Notes: generated by a model not told the origin, from the letters alone. Shown: positions 31,797 through 42,841, numbered from the stretch's first letter. The stretch is DNA of 64,000 bases from Pseudomonadota bacterium (GCA_021838635.1 JAKCDC010000006.1:56547-120546), one strand, 5' to 3'. Numbers and translations: made by a program.

Positions 31797-32543
31797 TCAG
31801 CGGTGACTGCGGCGCAGACTCAGAATCAGCCAGATCACCCCCGCGGTCAGTGCAAACGCCCACCACTGGATCGCATAGCCCCAGTTCTCGAGGGCCGGCA
31901 TGCCGGGCAGTGTCCAGTCCCGTACGTAGCCGTGCGCGGCGGCCGGATCGAGCAGGATGATGCGCGTCGCAAGCGGGCGCCCCAGCGCGGCGCTGAGCTC
32001 CGCGGGGCGCGGGAAGCTCGTCACCTTCGGCCAGTGCGGTCCAGGCGGCGGGGGTGCCCGCCCGAAGGACAGTCCAGCGACCGGCAGCGGTCCGACCCGC
32101 CCGATGACCGTGACCGGCCCGCGCGTCGCGAGGTACGTATCGGGCAGCCGCGCCCGGCTGCCCGTAAAGGCAACCCAGCCCCGATCGACCAGCACCGCCG
32201 CAGCGCCGCTGCGCAGCAGCGGCGTGAGGACCTCATAGCCGTCCGCGCCATCCTGAATGCTGTTGTCGAGCAGAAACTGGTGTGCCCCGTCGTAACGGCC
32301 GTGCACACTGATGCGCTGGTAGAGCGGCACCGAACTGAGCGGCGCGCCGCCGAGCGCGATCACATGCGCCGCGCCACGCTCAAAGCGCGCGTACTGTGCG
32401 GCGCGCCGTTCACCGAGGCGCCACTGCCAATGGCCAAGCAGACCAAATACCGCCGCGAGCGCCGCCATGAGCAGCGTCAGAGCCAGCGAGGGCGCAAACT
32501 CGCGCCGACCGAGCCGCAGTGCAACTCTCACCGGGATCGCCAC
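31797..32543 (-). CDS. SURF1-family cytochrome oxidase assembly protein
   Basis: About 248 residues with two membrane helices, one at each end (LALTLLMAALAAVFGLLGHWQW and YAIQWWAFALTAGVIWLIL). GHWQWRLGERRAAQY, a central VLVDRGWV and the final NWGYAIQWW are standard SURF1 signatures. The protein helps insert haem A into subunit I. The start is one of two GTG codons (32543 or 32531) because the divergent DUF2909 gene begins at 32571; the longer upstream frame is not supported. It precedes ctaA on the same strand. Confidence 0.88.
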   Translation of the reverse strand: MAIPVRVALRLGRREFAPSLALTLLMAALAAVFGLLGHWQWRLGERRAAQYARFERGAAHVIALGGAPLSSVPLYQRISVHGRYDGAHQFLLDNSIQDGADGYEVLTPLLRSGAAAVLVDRGWVAFTGSRARLPDTYLATRGPVTVIGRVGPLPVAGLSFGRAPPPPGPHWPKVTSFPRPAELSAALGRPLATRIILLDPAAAHGYVRDWTLPGMPALENWGYAIQWWAFALTAGVIWLILSLRRSHR

Positions 32544-32570
32544 ACGCGCCAAAACCGGTACAATCTCACC

Positions 32571-32795
32571 ATGCCACCGCTGTTCAGGCTGCTGGTTCTC
32601 ATCTCGCTCGGCGCCATCATCGCAAGCCTCGGCTCGGGGCTGTTTCACCTGGCGCGCGGCACGCGCGAGGACTCCGGCAAGATGGTCCGAGCGCTGACGA
32701 TCCGCATCACCCTGTCGATCGCGCTGTTCGCGCTGCTCATGCTCGCCTGGTACGCCGGCCTGATCACCCCGCACGGCATCGTACCGCCGCACTGA
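32571..32795 (+). CDS. DUF2909 twin-helix membrane protein
   Basis: A 74-residue protein with two hydrophobic helices (LFRLLVLISLGAIIASLGSGLFHL and TLSIALFALLMLAWYAGLI) joined by a short charged loop with RGTREDSGKMVRALTIR. This layout matches the DUF2909 family, usually found among cytochrome oxidase genes. It is the only plus-strand gene of the cluster, diverging from the SURF1 gene and converging on ctaE. The start is ATG 32571; the longer open frame running from 31803 is antisense to SURF1. Its role is unknown, presumed in oxidase assembly. Confidence 0.8.
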   Translation: MPPLFRLLVLISLGAIIASLGSGLFHLARGTREDSGKMVRALTIRITLSIALFALLMLAWYAGLITPHGIVPPH

Positions 32796-32817
32796 GCACC
32801 TGCGCGCAGCTCGCCGC

Positions 32818-33693
32818 TCACAGCCAGTACACGAAGATGAACAGGCACAGCCATACGACGTCGACGAAGTGCCAGTACCAGGCCACCGCCTCGAAGGCGA
32901 AGTGACGCTCCGGGGTAAAGTGCCCGCGCAGAACGCGCACCCAGATCACCAACAGCATGATCGCGCCTATCGTCACGTGCAAGCCGTGAAAGCCGGTCAG
33001 CATGAAGAACGTCGAGCCGTAAATCCCCGTGGTCAGGCGCAGGTTCATGTGCATATAGGCGTCGTAATACTCGTGCGCCTGCAGTCCGACGAAGGTGAAC
33101 CCGAGCAGGAACGTCAGCGCCAGGAACACCGATAGCGTGCGCCGCTTGCCCGCGCGCAGCGCGTGGTGGGCGATCGTGATGGTCAGTCCGCTGGTAAGCA
33201 GCACGAGCGTATTGATCGCCGCCACGCCGGTCGGACTCATCGCGCTGAAGACCCGGCCGCCGACGTGACCTGGTCCATTGGTCGGCCAAGCCGCCTCGTA
33301 ATGCGGCCAGAGCAGGAAGTTGGTCATGGCCTTCGCGCCTTCGCCGCCGAGCCACGGCACGGCGAAGTTGCGGGTATAGAACAGCGCACCGAAGAACGCC
33401 GCGAAGAACATGACCTCGGAGAAGATGAACCACATCATTCCGAGTCGGAATGAGCGGTCCTCGCGGAAGTGGAACACGCCGTGCTGGTTCTCCCCGACGA
33501 CGGTGGAGAACCATCCGGCAAACATGAACGCGAGCAGCGCCACGCCCGGCGCCAGGATCCACACCGGCGCGACGCCATCGAGGTACAGCACCGCGCCCAC
33601 CATGAGCGAGAACAGTGCCAGCGCCGCGATGATTGGCCAGGGACTCCCGTGGGGGACATAGTACTTAGTGCTATCGGCATGCGCGTCTGTCAT
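32818..33693 (-). CDS. ctaE: Cytochrome c oxidase subunit III
   Basis: A 291-residue membrane protein with seven predicted helices. Conserved blocks: YYVPHGSPWPI near the N-terminus, a central GMMWFIFSEVMFFAAFF with the helix III glutamate, and the C-terminal GFHGLHVTIGAIML and AVAWYWHFVDVVWL. It stabilises the aa3-type oxidase core. It follows ctaD after a short gene. A normal ctaG between ctaD and ctaE is missing. Confidence 0.96.
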   Translation of the reverse strand: MTDAHADSTKYYVPHGSPWPIIAALALFSLMVGAVLYLDGVAPVWILAPGVALLAFMFAGWFSTVVGENQHGVFHFREDRSFRLGMMWFIFSEVMFFAAFFGALFYTRNFAVPWLGGEGAKAMTNFLLWPHYEAAWPTNGPGHVGGRVFSAMSPTGVAAINTLVLLTSGLTITIAHHALRAGKRRTLSVFLALTFLLGFTFVGLQAHEYYDAYMHMNLRLTTGIYGSTFFMLTGFHGLHVTIGAIMLLVIWVRVLRGHFTPERHFAFEAVAWYWHFVDVVWLCLFIFVYWL

Positions 33694-33727
33694 ATGTCCC
33701 CTTTCCTGTCTGCAACCTGCAGGGCGC

Positions 33728-33883
33728 TCAGTGGCGCGAGCGCATCACTGTCAGGACGATGAAGCCGACGTAGAACGCCAGCGCGATCAGCGAGACCACC
33801 CAGGTGGTCAGCCGCACCCGGCGTCGCTGCTCCAGAGTCACTCCGCGGACGCTCACCTCGTCCCGCTCAGTGCCCGGTGCCAT
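33728..33883 (-). CDS. Small single-helix protein between ctaD and ctaE
   Basis: About 51 residues: a charged N-terminus (ERDEVSVRGVTLEQRRRVR) and one membrane helix (TWVVSLIALAFYVGFIVLTVM) ending in SRH. The chosen ATG overlaps the end of ctaD by 17 bases. It sits where ctaG/cox11 and small oxidase assembly proteins are usually found. It is far too short to be CtaG and lacks its copper-binding domain. It could be a small assembly factor or an accessory subunit; no family was recognised with certainty. Confidence 0.55.
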   Translation of the reverse strand: MAPGTERDEVSVRGVTLEQRRRVRLTTWVVSLIALAFYVGFIVLTVMRSRH

Positions 33884-35480
33884 GAGCGAGCATCGCTTCG
33901 GTGGGTGGGGTCTGCCAGGAGTGATACGGTGCCGGACAGGGCAATTCCCACTCCAACCCATGCGCGCCGTCCCAAGGAGAGTTCGCCTCGATCGGCTTCC
34001 CGGAGCGGATGCACTTGATGACGATGTAAGGGAACAACACCTGCGAGGCGCCGAAGATGAACCCGCCGATGGACGACACCATGTTCCAATCGGTGAACTG
34101 CGGCGCGTAGTCCGGGATGCGCCGCGGCATGCCGGCGAGCCCGAGGAAGTGCTGCGGGAAAAACAGCACGTTGACGAAGATTACCGACAGCCAGAAATGC
34201 CACTTCGCAAGCCGCATGTCGTACATGCGGCCGCTCCACTTCGGCAGCCAGTAGTACACCCCGCCGAAGATGGCAAACACCGCGCCGGGCACGAGCACAT
34301 AATGAAAATGGGCCACCACGAAGTAAGTGCCATGGTACTGATAGTCGGACGGCACCAGCGCCAACATCAGCCCCGAGAACCCACCGATGCTGAACAGGAA
34401 CAGGAACGCCACGGCAAACAGCATCGGCGGCTCGAATGAGAGTGAACCACGCCACATCGTCGCCACCCAGTTGAACACCTTCACCCCCGTGGGCACCGCG
34501 ATCAGCATCGTCGAGAGCATGAAGAACAGCTGCGCGGCCACCGGCATGCCCACCGTGAACATGTGGTGGCCCCAGACGATGAACGACAGGAAGGCGATCG
34601 AGGCAGTGGCGTAGACCATCGCCTCGTAGCCGAACAGCGGTTTGCGCGAGAACGTGGGAATGATCTCGGAGATGATGCCGAAGGCCGGCAGAATGAGAAT
34701 GTAGACCTCAGGATGGCCGAAGAACCAGAACACGTGCAGGAACAGCACCGGATCGCCGCCGCCGGCGGCGTTGAAGAAGCTGGTGCCGAAGAAGTGATCG
34801 GTGAGCTGCATCGTCACCGCCCCGGCGAGCACCGGCATCACCGCGATCAGCAGGTAGGCGGTGATCAGCCACGTCCACACGAACAGCGGCATGCGCAGCA
34901 GCGTCATGCCCGGGGCACGTAGATTCATGATCGTCACGATGACGTTGATCGCACCGAGGATGGAGGAAATTCCCATCAGATGAATGGCGAAGATCAGCAT
35001 CGGGAAGGCCGCGCCGAACTGCTGCATCAGCGGCGGATACATCGTCCAGCCACCGGCGACCGCCCCGCCCGGCACGAAGAACGAGGCGAGCATCAGGGTG
35101 AACGCGAACGGCAGGATCCAGAAACTCAGATTGTTCAGCCGCGGCAGCGCCATATCGGGAGCACCGATCTGCAGCGGAATCATCCAGTTCGCCAGCCCCA
35201 CCCAGGCCGGCATGATCGCCCCGAAGATCATGATCAGGCCGTGCATGGTGGTAAGCGAATTGAACATCGCGGGGTCAAACAACTTCATGCCCGACTTGAA
35301 CAGCTGCGCACGGATCGCCATGGCCGCGAGCCCGCCGATGAGGAACATCGTTGCGGCGGCAATCAGGTACATCGTGCCGATGTCTTTGTGGTTGGTCGCG
35401 AACACCCAGCGGCGCCAGCCGTGCGGCTTGTGGTCATGTTCGGCATGTGCAGCGGTTTGGAGCAGCTCGGCCATGGTCAA
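33867..35480 (-). CDS. ctaD: Cytochrome c oxidase subunit I (aa3 type)
   Basis: A 537-residue haem-copper oxidase catalytic subunit with about 12 helices. The copper B and haem histidines are seen in WFFGHPEVYILILPAFG, in IVWGHHMFTVG and in VVAHFHYVLVPGAVF. GHPEVY gives the Tyr cross-linked to His and places it in family A (mitochondrial-like). The haem a ligand lies in TTMHGLIMIF. It reduces O2 to water with proton pumping. Between ctaC (71 bases upstream) and the small protein gene. Confidence 0.97.
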   Translation of the reverse strand: MTMAELLQTAAHAEHDHKPHGWRRWVFATNHKDIGTMYLIAAATMFLIGGLAAMAIRAQLFKSGMKLFDPAMFNSLTTMHGLIMIFGAIMPAWVGLANWMIPLQIGAPDMALPRLNNLSFWILPFAFTLMLASFFVPGGAVAGGWTMYPPLMQQFGAAFPMLIFAIHLMGISSILGAINVIVTIMNLRAPGMTLLRMPLFVWTWLITAYLLIAVMPVLAGAVTMQLTDHFFGTSFFNAAGGGDPVLFLHVFWFFGHPEVYILILPAFGIISEIIPTFSRKPLFGYEAMVYATASIAFLSFIVWGHHMFTVGMPVAAQLFFMLSTMLIAVPTGVKVFNWVATMWRGSLSFEPPMLFAVAFLFLFSIGGFSGLMLALVPSDYQYHGTYFVVAHFHYVLVPGAVFAIFGGVYYWLPKWSGRMYDMRLAKWHFWLSVIFVNVLFFPQHFLGLAGMPRRIPDYAPQFTDWNMVSSIGGFIFGASQVLFPYIVIKCIRSGKPIEANSPWDGAHGLEWELPCPAPYHSWQTPPTEAMLAHGTGH

Positions 35481-35551
35481 CCTCGATGGGCAAGACTGGA
35501 TGTCGGTGTCGGCTCGCGGCAGGAGGGATAGCGCTTTGCTTGAGGTCGCGT

Positions 35552-36418
35552 TCAGGTACTGGTCAGGGTCGCCGCCGGGGTGTGTGCGGCCGCCTCACCC
35601 CGGGAGAGCGAGTGTTGCTTCAGCCAAGCTTGGTAGGCCGCCGGCGTCACGGCGCGCACCACGATCGGCATGTAGGCGTGACCGCGGCCGCACAGCTCGG
35701 TGCACTGGCCGCGATAGATGCCGGGTCGGTTCGCCGCAATGGTGAAAGACACCTCATTGATGTAGCCCGGAATCGCATCGCGCTTGACGCCGAGGTCCGG
35801 CACCCACCAGGAGTGGATGACGTCAACCGAGGTGATGAGCAGGCGCACCTTCTCGCCCACCGGCACCACCACCTTGTGATCAACGCTGAGCAGGTAGTGC
35901 GGCACGCTGGTCGGACTGATGCCCGAGTGCAACTGACTGGCGGCGTTGCTGCTGGCGGAGAGCTTGGAGATGATGCTCACATCAGAACCGACGTACTGAT
36001 AGCGCCACCCCCACTGGAAGCCGGTGACGCGGATGTTGACCTGCGGGTCGGCGTTGTTGTTGATCTTCAGCAGCAGCCGGGCCGCCGGAATCGCCATACT
36101 CGCCAGGATGATCACCGGCACGGCAGTCCAGACCACCTCGACCTTGGTACTGTGCGTCAGCGTGACATCCGGCACCGCACCGCGTGCTTTGCGGTGGAAG
36201 ATCAGCGACCAGATCATCACCCCGAACACCACCACCGCGATGCCGACGCACACCCAGAGCGCCATCATGTGCAGCGCGTAGATGCTCCTGCTTGCGCTGG
36301 TCACGCCGCGCGGCATGTTCAGTTCGTCCCAACCGGAGGCGCCCCAGGCGAGCGGCAACCGCCCTGCCAGGCCTAGCACCGAGGTTGCGAGCAGTCTGCC
36401 GAGTCTCGTGCGCTTCAT
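35552..36418 (-). CDS. ctaC: Cytochrome c oxidase subunit II
   Basis: A 288-residue precursor: signal peptide ending LAWGA, two membrane helices (about residues 50-75 and 90-110), then a cupredoxin domain with the dinuclear CuA site HSWWVPD, GQCTELCGRGHAYM. It receives electrons from cytochrome c. No fused haem c domain is present. The start is ATG 36418 (MKRTRLGRLL) with GGCGGAACA upstream; the open frame continues to 36502 but without a plausible N-terminus. First gene of the oxidase operon. Confidence 0.95.
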   Translation of the reverse strand: MKRTRLGRLLATSVLGLAGRLPLAWGASGWDELNMPRGVTSASRSIYALHMMALWVCVGIAVVVFGVMIWSLIFHRKARGAVPDVTLTHSTKVEVVWTAVPVIILASMAIPAARLLLKINNNADPQVNIRVTGFQWGWRYQYVGSDVSIISKLSASSNAASQLHSGISPTSVPHYLLSVDHKVVVPVGEKVRLLITSVDVIHSWWVPDLGVKRDAIPGYINEVSFTIAANRPGIYRGQCTELCGRGHAYMPIVVRAVTPAAYQAWLKQHSLSRGEAAAHTPAATLTST

Positions 36419-36498
36419 CGTTGTTCCGCCCCCAGCCGCGCTCCGCACCATGCGGGTCAGGCGCGCGACGCTAAACGAACCCGAACTCCCCGCACCGC

Positions 36499-36984
36499 TC
36501 ACCCGTTGCCCAGAGCCACGGGCGGGGATTCATTGACGCGCCCGACCAGCCGCCGCAGACGGAGCGCGAGTCCGCGCCGCTCTTCTTCCGTGAGAAACCC
36601 ACCCAACTCGCACGCACGTCCGTGCGACTCGATGGTCAGGCGGGTTGGATGCAACCGCGAGGCGGGGTGAGTCAACTTGATCTGCGCCCAGTGGCGCTTG
36701 AAGACGATGCGCTGACAGGCGCGGCGGTCGTGCAGCTCGACGCTGACGTCCGACTCGCTAATGATGAGAATCTGCGCCTGGAAGCGCCGCTGCAGGCTCT
36801 CGTGGAGCGCCCAGCCGAGGGCGAGCATCTCGCCGACTCCGATGAGCAGGATCGGCCAGAGGCCAAGCGCGCTGAAGACTGCACCGATACCGAGGGTGAG
36901 CGCGCCAAGAGTGGCGAAAAAAATGAGAGCGCCTCGCACCGTGAGCGAGCAGTTCGGGCAAAGGACGATGCGCAATAAAGGCAT
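36499..36984 (-). CDS. DUF2244 membrane protein
   Basis: A 161-residue protein with two adjacent hydrophobic helices near the N-terminus (ALIFFATLGALTLGIGAVFSAL and PILLIGVGEMLALGWALH) followed by a soluble domain containing QRIVFKRHWAQIKLTHP and GGFLTEEERRGLA. These match the DUF2244 family commonly placed beside cytochrome c oxidase genes in Proteobacteria. It is 80 bases upstream of ctaC on the same strand and could be its first co-transcribed gene. Function unknown. Confidence 0.75.
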   Translation of the reverse strand: MPLLRIVLCPNCSLTVRGALIFFATLGALTLGIGAVFSALGLWPILLIGVGEMLALGWALHESLQRRFQAQILIISESDVSVELHDRRACQRIVFKRHWAQIKLTHPASRLHPTRLTIESHGRACELGGFLTEEERRGLALRLRRLVGRVNESPPVALGNG

Positions 36985-37171
36985 GTCGTGCTTGGAACTG
37001 GCCTACCTAAAGTTGCTCTGGTGGGTCCGGCCTTGCGGCCGTCCCGGCAATCTCCCCCGGCACTGTCCAGTGACCGGCGCGCAGCCCGTGCGAGACCGCA
37101 GTCCCGAGGTGCCCGCCGCGCCGGCGTCCCTTAATTGACGGATGTCATGGTATTGCGCCCTGCAGAGCGAT

Positions 37172-38726
<1,555 letters not shown>

Positions 38727-38730
<4 letters not shown>

Positions 38731-39524
38731 GATGTGCTGAGAAATTCGCTGAGCAAGTCGGCCACTTCGGCCGTGTGCGAGAGAAAGGGCGCATGCGCAG
38801 CGCGGCGGATCTGCGCGAAGCGCGCATGCGGCAGCGCCTCGGCGAGCGCACGCGTGGCCGCCGGCAGCAGCACCCGGTCGTACTGGCCGGCCACGGCGAG
38901 CGTCGGGGAGCCGATCGCACCGAGCACCGCACGCAGATCGAGCGTGCGCAGCAGTTCCAGACTGGCGGCGAGCGCCTCGGGCTGCGCCGCACCGTGACGA
39001 AACAGCGCCGCACGCAACTGATCGAGCGCCGCCTCGCCGCCGGCGCTGCCGCGCACCTGCAGATCGAGAAAGTCACTCACGGTGCGGTGGTAATCGTGCC
39101 GCAGGCCCTCGGCGAGGCGCAGTAGCCGTGCCTCGGGCGTGCCGTGCGGCCAGTCCGGCGCGGCGGTGAAGCGCGGCGTGGCGCAGATCAGGGCCAGGTG
39201 CGTCGGGGCTGCGAGACCGGCGGGCGGCGCCGCCGCCCACGCCAGGGCGAACTGCCCGCCGAGCGACCAGCCGAGCAGCGCATAGGGTTCGCCACCGATC
39301 GCCTCGGCCACCGCCCCGCCGAGCCACTGCACCTGCCGGTGTGCATCAGCACACTCGGCGTGCCACGGACTGGCGCCGTGCCCGGGCAGATCGAGGGCGA
39401 TCAGCCGCATTCGGTCCTCGAGCGCCGCGCCGAGGGTGTCCCACACGCGCACGTTCAGGCCCCACCCGTGCAACAGCACCAGCGCAGGGCCGGATCCGCG
39501 GCTTTCAACGTACAGACGGCTCAT
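38727..39524 (-). CDS. bioH: Pimeloyl-ACP methyl ester carboxylesterase
   Basis: A 265-residue alpha/beta hydrolase that removes the methyl group from pimeloyl-ACP methyl ester. LVLLHGWGLN carries the oxyanion-hole region, GWSLGG the nucleophilic serine, and the late HAPFLSH the catalytic His. The start is ATG 39524 ([10 protein letters not shown]), overlapping the bioF stop as ATGA; the long frame upstream is antisense-like. Sequence and position between bioF and bioC agree. Confidence 0.95.
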
Positions 39525-40723
39525 GGACTGGCCTGCGGGACCGTGGCGCCGACGGCGCGGCAGGCCCGACCCAGCGCCTCGCTGAGCGCATCGACCTGTG
39601 TCTCGGTATGCGCCGCGGTCAGCGTCACGCGCAGCCGCTCCTGCCCGGCCGGGACCGTGGGAGCGCGGATCGCCACCACCCAGAACCCGGAGTCGGCCAG
39701 CGCGCGCTGCGCCTCGAGGGCCGCCTGCGCGCTGCCGAGCGGGATCGGCTGGATGGGCGTTGCGGAGGGACCGAGCGGCACGCCGGCGGCCTGCGCCGCG
39801 GCGCGAAAGCGCGCCGTGAGCTGCAACACCCGCTCGCGGCGCCACGGCTCGCGTTGCGACAGATCGAGCGCGGCGCGCGTTGCGGCCGCCACCGGCTGCG
39901 GCAGCGCCGTGGTGTAGATGTACGAGCGGGCCTTCTGCACCAGCAAGTCGATCAGCGCCGCACTGCCGGCTACGAACGCGCCGAACGAGCCGAACGCCTT
40001 GCCCAACGTGCCGACCAGCACGGGCACCTCATCCTCACCGAGACCCGCCGCTTCGAGCGCGCCGCGGCCACTCGGCCCGAGAACACCCAGGCCGTGCGCA
40101 TCGTCGACGACGAACCACGCCCGATGCGCGCGCGCAGCGCGTGCCAGCGCCGCCAGGGGCGCGACATCGCCATCCATGCTGAACACCCCGTCGGTGGCCA
40201 GCACGGCGGGCGGCTGCACCGCGGCTGCGAGCAGCCGCTCGGCGGCAGCCGCATCCGCATGAGCAAAGCGCCGCACCCGCGCCCCGCAGAGCAGGGCCCC
40301 GTCGATCAGGGAGGCGTGGTTCAGCCGATCGAGCAGCACGGTCTCGCCCGGCCCGCCCAAGGCACTCATGACGCCGAGGTTGGCCATGTAGCCGGTGGAG
40401 AACAGCAAGGCGCGCTCACGCCCCGTGTAGGCGGCAAGCGCCTCCTCCAGCGCATCGTGCTCGGCGCCGTGACCGCTGATCAGGTGCGAGGCACCGCTAC
40501 CGGCGCCGGTGCGTGCGGCGCACTCGGCCATCGCCGCCGCGGGTCCCGGGTGGCCGGCAAGACCGAGGTAGTCGTTGCTGCTGAAGTCAACGAGGCAACG
40601 GCCCGCGATGATCAGTTCAGCGTGGCTGCCCGCGCTCGCGTAGCGTTCGACCGTGCGGCGACGGCGACGACGCTGCTCGCGCTCGGCCTGCGCGAGCAGC
40701 GGCTCAAGCGGTTGTCTCTGCAT
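39521..40723 (-). CDS. bioF: 8-amino-7-oxononanoate synthase
   Basis: A 400-residue PLP enzyme of the alpha-oxoamine synthase family, condensing pimeloyl-ACP with L-alanine. [13 protein letters not shown] opens the domain; [38 protein letters not shown] and [11 protein letters not shown] (PLP lysine) follow in order. The start is ATG 40723 ([10 protein letters not shown]), overlapping the end of bioB by 20 bases. The open frame further upstream is a shadow of bioB. Confidence 0.96.
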   Translation of the reverse strand: MQRQPLEPLLAQAEREQRRRRRRTVERYASAGSHAELIIAGRCLVDFSSNDYLGLAGHPGPAAAMAECAARTGAGSGASHLISGHGAEHDALEEALAAYTGRERALLFSTGYMANLGVMSALGGPGETVLLDRLNHASLIDGALLCGARVRRFAHADAAAAERLLAAAVQPPAVLATDGVFSMDGDVAPLAALARAARAHRAWFVVDDAHGLGVLGPSGRGALEAAGLGEDEVPVLVGTLGKAFGSFGAFVAGSAALIDLLVQKARSYIYTTALPQPVAAATRAALDLSQREPWRRERVLQLTARFRAAAQAAGVPLGPSATPIQPIPLGSAQAALEAQRALADSGFWVVAIRAPTVPAGQERLRVTLTAAHTETQVDALSEALGRACRAVGATVPQASP

Positions 40724-41750
40724 GCGCTCGGGGATGCGCGCAGGAGCGTCCGGCCGTCGGCTCGAGCGCCTCGGCGGTGCCGGCCTCGGCCTGCAGGCCC
40801 AGCCGCTCGAACAGCCGATGATCGCGCTCGACGTCCGGGTTGCCGGTCGTGAGCAGACGCTCGCCGTAGAAAATCGAGTTGGCGCCCGCCATGAAGCACA
40901 GCGCCTGCAGCTCATCGCTCATGCTCTGGCGGCCGGCCGAGAGGCGCACGTAGGCGCGCGGCATCAGCAGCCGCGCCACCGCAATGGCGCGCACGAACTC
41001 GAACGGATCGAGCGGCGCGCTGTCGGCGAGCGGCGTGCCTTCGATCTTCACCAGCTGGTTGATCGGCACGCTGTCGGGATGCTCCGGCAGGTTGGCCAGG
41101 GTGAGCAGCAGCCCGGCGCGGTCGGTCGGGGACTCGCCCAGGCCGAGAATGCCGCCGCAGCAGACCTTCAGATCCGCCGCACGCACCGCCGCGAGCGTAT
41201 CGAGCCGGTCCTGGTAGGTCCGGGTGGTGATGATCTCGCCGTAGAACTCCGGCGAGGTATCGAGATTATGGTTGTAGTAGTCGAGTCCGGCGTCCTTCAG
41301 CTCGCAGGCCTGGTCGGGGGTCAGCATGCCGAGCGTGGCGCAGGTCTCCATCCCGAGCGCGCGCACCTCGCGGATCATCGCCGCGATGACCTTGAGGTCC
41401 TTGGCTTTCGGCGAGCGGTACGCCGCACCCATGCAGAATCGGGTCGCGCCGGCAGCCTTGGCGCGGGCCGCGGACTCGCGCACCGCAGCGACCTCCATGA
41501 GCGACTCGCGCTCCAGGCCGGTGTCGTAGCGCGCGCTCTGCGAGCAATACGCGCAGTCCTCCGGGCAGGCGCCGGTCTTCACCGACAGCAGCGTGCTCAT
41601 CTGCACCGTGTTCGGCGCATGGTGTTCGCGGTGCACGCGTTGCGCGTGCAGGAGCAGGTCGAGCAGCGGCAGCTTAAACAGCGCCTGGACCTGAGGGAGC
41701 GTCCAATCGTGGCGCACGGTGCCAAGGGCATCGGGATTCAGTGCAGTCAT
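40704..41750 (-). CDS. bioB: Biotin synthase
   Basis: A 348-residue radical SAM enzyme inserting sulfur into dethiobiotin. [14 protein letters not shown] provides the CX3CX2C that binds the [4Fe-4S] cluster; [29 protein letters not shown] and the later RLSAGR arginine near the [2Fe-2S] cluster are standard. First gene of the bioBFHCD operon. A candidate BirA operator lies 63 bases upstream of the ATG. Confidence 0.97.
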   Translation of the reverse strand: MTALNPDALGTVRHDWTLPQVQALFKLPLLDLLLHAQRVHREHHAPNTVQMSTLLSVKTGACPEDCAYCSQSARYDTGLERESLMEVAAVRESAARAKAAGATRFCMGAAYRSPKAKDLKVIAAMIREVRALGMETCATLGMLTPDQACELKDAGLDYYNHNLDTSPEFYGEIITTRTYQDRLDTLAAVRAADLKVCCGGILGLGESPTDRAGLLLTLANLPEHPDSVPINQLVKIEGTPLADSAPLDPFEFVRAIAVARLLMPRAYVRLSAGRQSMSDELQALCFMAGANSIFYGERLLTTGNPDVERDHRLFERLGLQAEAGTAEALEPTAGRSCAHPRAHAETTA

Positions 41751-41812
41751 AGGGATCCAGGCGCATCGGCGGACGGGGCTCCGCGCCGCGCATGTTCCCG
41801 GCCGCCGCCCTG

Positions 41813-41847
41813 ATTGTCAACGGATGCAGGCCCGCCTGGTTGACGAT
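41813..41847. promoter_or_regulatory. Candidate BirA operator upstream of bioB
   Basis: ATTGTCAAC (41813-41821) and GTTGACGAT (41839-41847) form an inverted repeat with one mismatch. Counting one further base per arm leaves a 15-base spacer, close to the TTGTAAACC-N14/16-GGTTTACAA form known for BirA sites. A minus-strand TTGACA (41820-41815) sits in one arm and could be the -35 box of bioB, so occupancy would block transcription. BirA binding is inferred. Confidence 0.6.
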
Positions 41848-41869
41848 TGGGTAATTTTTGCGCAGCCGC

Positions 41870-42235
41870 TCAGCGCCACCGCAAATGCACGGCGAGCGCG
41901 ATGCCGACGGCCAGCGCACCCAGACTGGCGATGAGCACGGCGGCGGCGGCGCAATCCTTGACGATGCGGATACGCGGATGGTGCTCAGGGTGCAGGTGAT
42001 CGACCAAGGCCTCAAGCGCCGTGTTGAACAGCTCCGCCGCCAAGACCGCGCCACTGGCCAGCAGCACCACGGCCCACCACAGCGCGCCCGGGCGCAGCAG
42101 GATCAGTGCCATCAGCACGAGCACGAACACCACAGCCTGCGTGCGCAGGCTGCGCTCGCTGCGCAGCGCATGCCCGAGGCCGGCGAGCGCGAAGCGCAGG
42201 CGGCGCAAGAACGACAGGTTCTTCTGTGTGTTCAC
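41870..42235 (-). CDS. dgkA: Diacylglycerol kinase
   Basis: About 121 residues with three membrane helices, the size of E. coli DgkA. SFLRRLRFALAGLGHALRSERSLRTQ is the amphipathic N-terminus, AELFNTALEALVDHL the active-site signature with its catalytic Glu, and KDCAAAAVLIAS the third conserved block. It phosphorylates diacylglycerol to phosphatidic acid for lipid recycling. A GTG at 42235 is the proposed start; the frame is open further upstream but past the terminator hairpin. Confidence 0.88.
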   Translation of the reverse strand: MNTQKNLSFLRRLRFALAGLGHALRSERSLRTQAVVFVLVLMALILLRPGALWWAVVLLASGAVLAAELFNTALEALVDHLHPEHHPRIRIVKDCAAAAVLIASLGALAVGIALAVHLRWR

Positions 42236-42293
42236 TCCGGCGAGCAATCCCAGGCGCGTGCGATGCGCGTACCGAGCGCGCACTGTACTGAAA

Positions 42294-42323
42294 ACCCCCG
42301 GCGCTGCAAGCAGCGCCGGGGGT
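42294..42323 (-). terminator. Rho-independent terminator between the TM2 gene and dgkA
   Basis: A perfect 14-bp stem ACCCCCGGCGCTGC with a 2-base centre (probably a shorter stem with a 6-base loop in RNA). On the minus strand it runs into TTTT. It should end the transcript of the TM2-domain gene at 42500 and also rules out a long upstream extension of dgkA. Confidence 0.8.
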
Positions 42324-42499
42324 CTCTCGGGGAATGTGCACCGTTTGACGGCTCGCACGTGCTGCGCGATGAGCCGACGCATGCACCGGACCTCGACCTG
42401 CAGAGGCTGCACCGGCGACGGGCCTCACGCTGCGCGCGCGCGGACCGGTCCGCAGCTGGGACGAATCCGGGCAATTCCGCACTGCGCCACCCGCGCGGC

Positions 42500-42841
42500 T
42501 CACAGCCACCGCGTCAGGCGCCGCCCCTCGACATCGGTGAACGTCCCGCTGAGCAGCATGATCAGGTCGACCAGCACCCAGATGCCGAGTCCGCCGGCGG
42601 TGAGCAGCATCAGGATCCCGGTGCCGATCTTGCCGGCGTAATAGCGGTGCGCGCCGAGATAGCCGAACACCAGGCACAGCAGGAACGCCGGCAGGAGCAG
42701 CCGCGGCGAGTCCCCCTCGGCGAGCTGGCGGGCCCCGCAGCCCGGGCAACTTGTGGCGCTGATGTGCAGCTGCCGGCCGCAGGCGCGGCAGAAAACCATT
42801 TGTGGATTGAGACTCGCATTCGGATCGGCATTGGCGTTCAT
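42500..42841 (-). CDS. TM2-domain protein with zinc ribbon
   Basis: A 113-residue protein. An N-terminal zinc-ribbon pattern (FCRACGRQL and CPGCGARQL) is followed by a TM2 domain: two helices with FGYLGAHRYYAGKIGTGILML and GGLGIWVLVDLIMLLSG, then DVEGRRL. TM2 proteins are small membrane proteins of unknown function. Monocistronic by appearance, with a terminator downstream and a 107-base gap to ubiA. Confidence 0.8.
   Translation of the reverse strand: MNANADPNASLNPQMVFCRACGRQLHISATSCPGCGARQLAEGDSPRLLLPAFLLCLVFGYLGAHRYYAGKIGTGILMLLTAGGLGIWVLVDLIMLLSGTFTDVEGRRLTRWL

Noticed and set aside
32121..32160. GTACGTATCGG as a further operator copy
   Set aside because: Only part of the core is present and it lies inside the SURF1 coding region.
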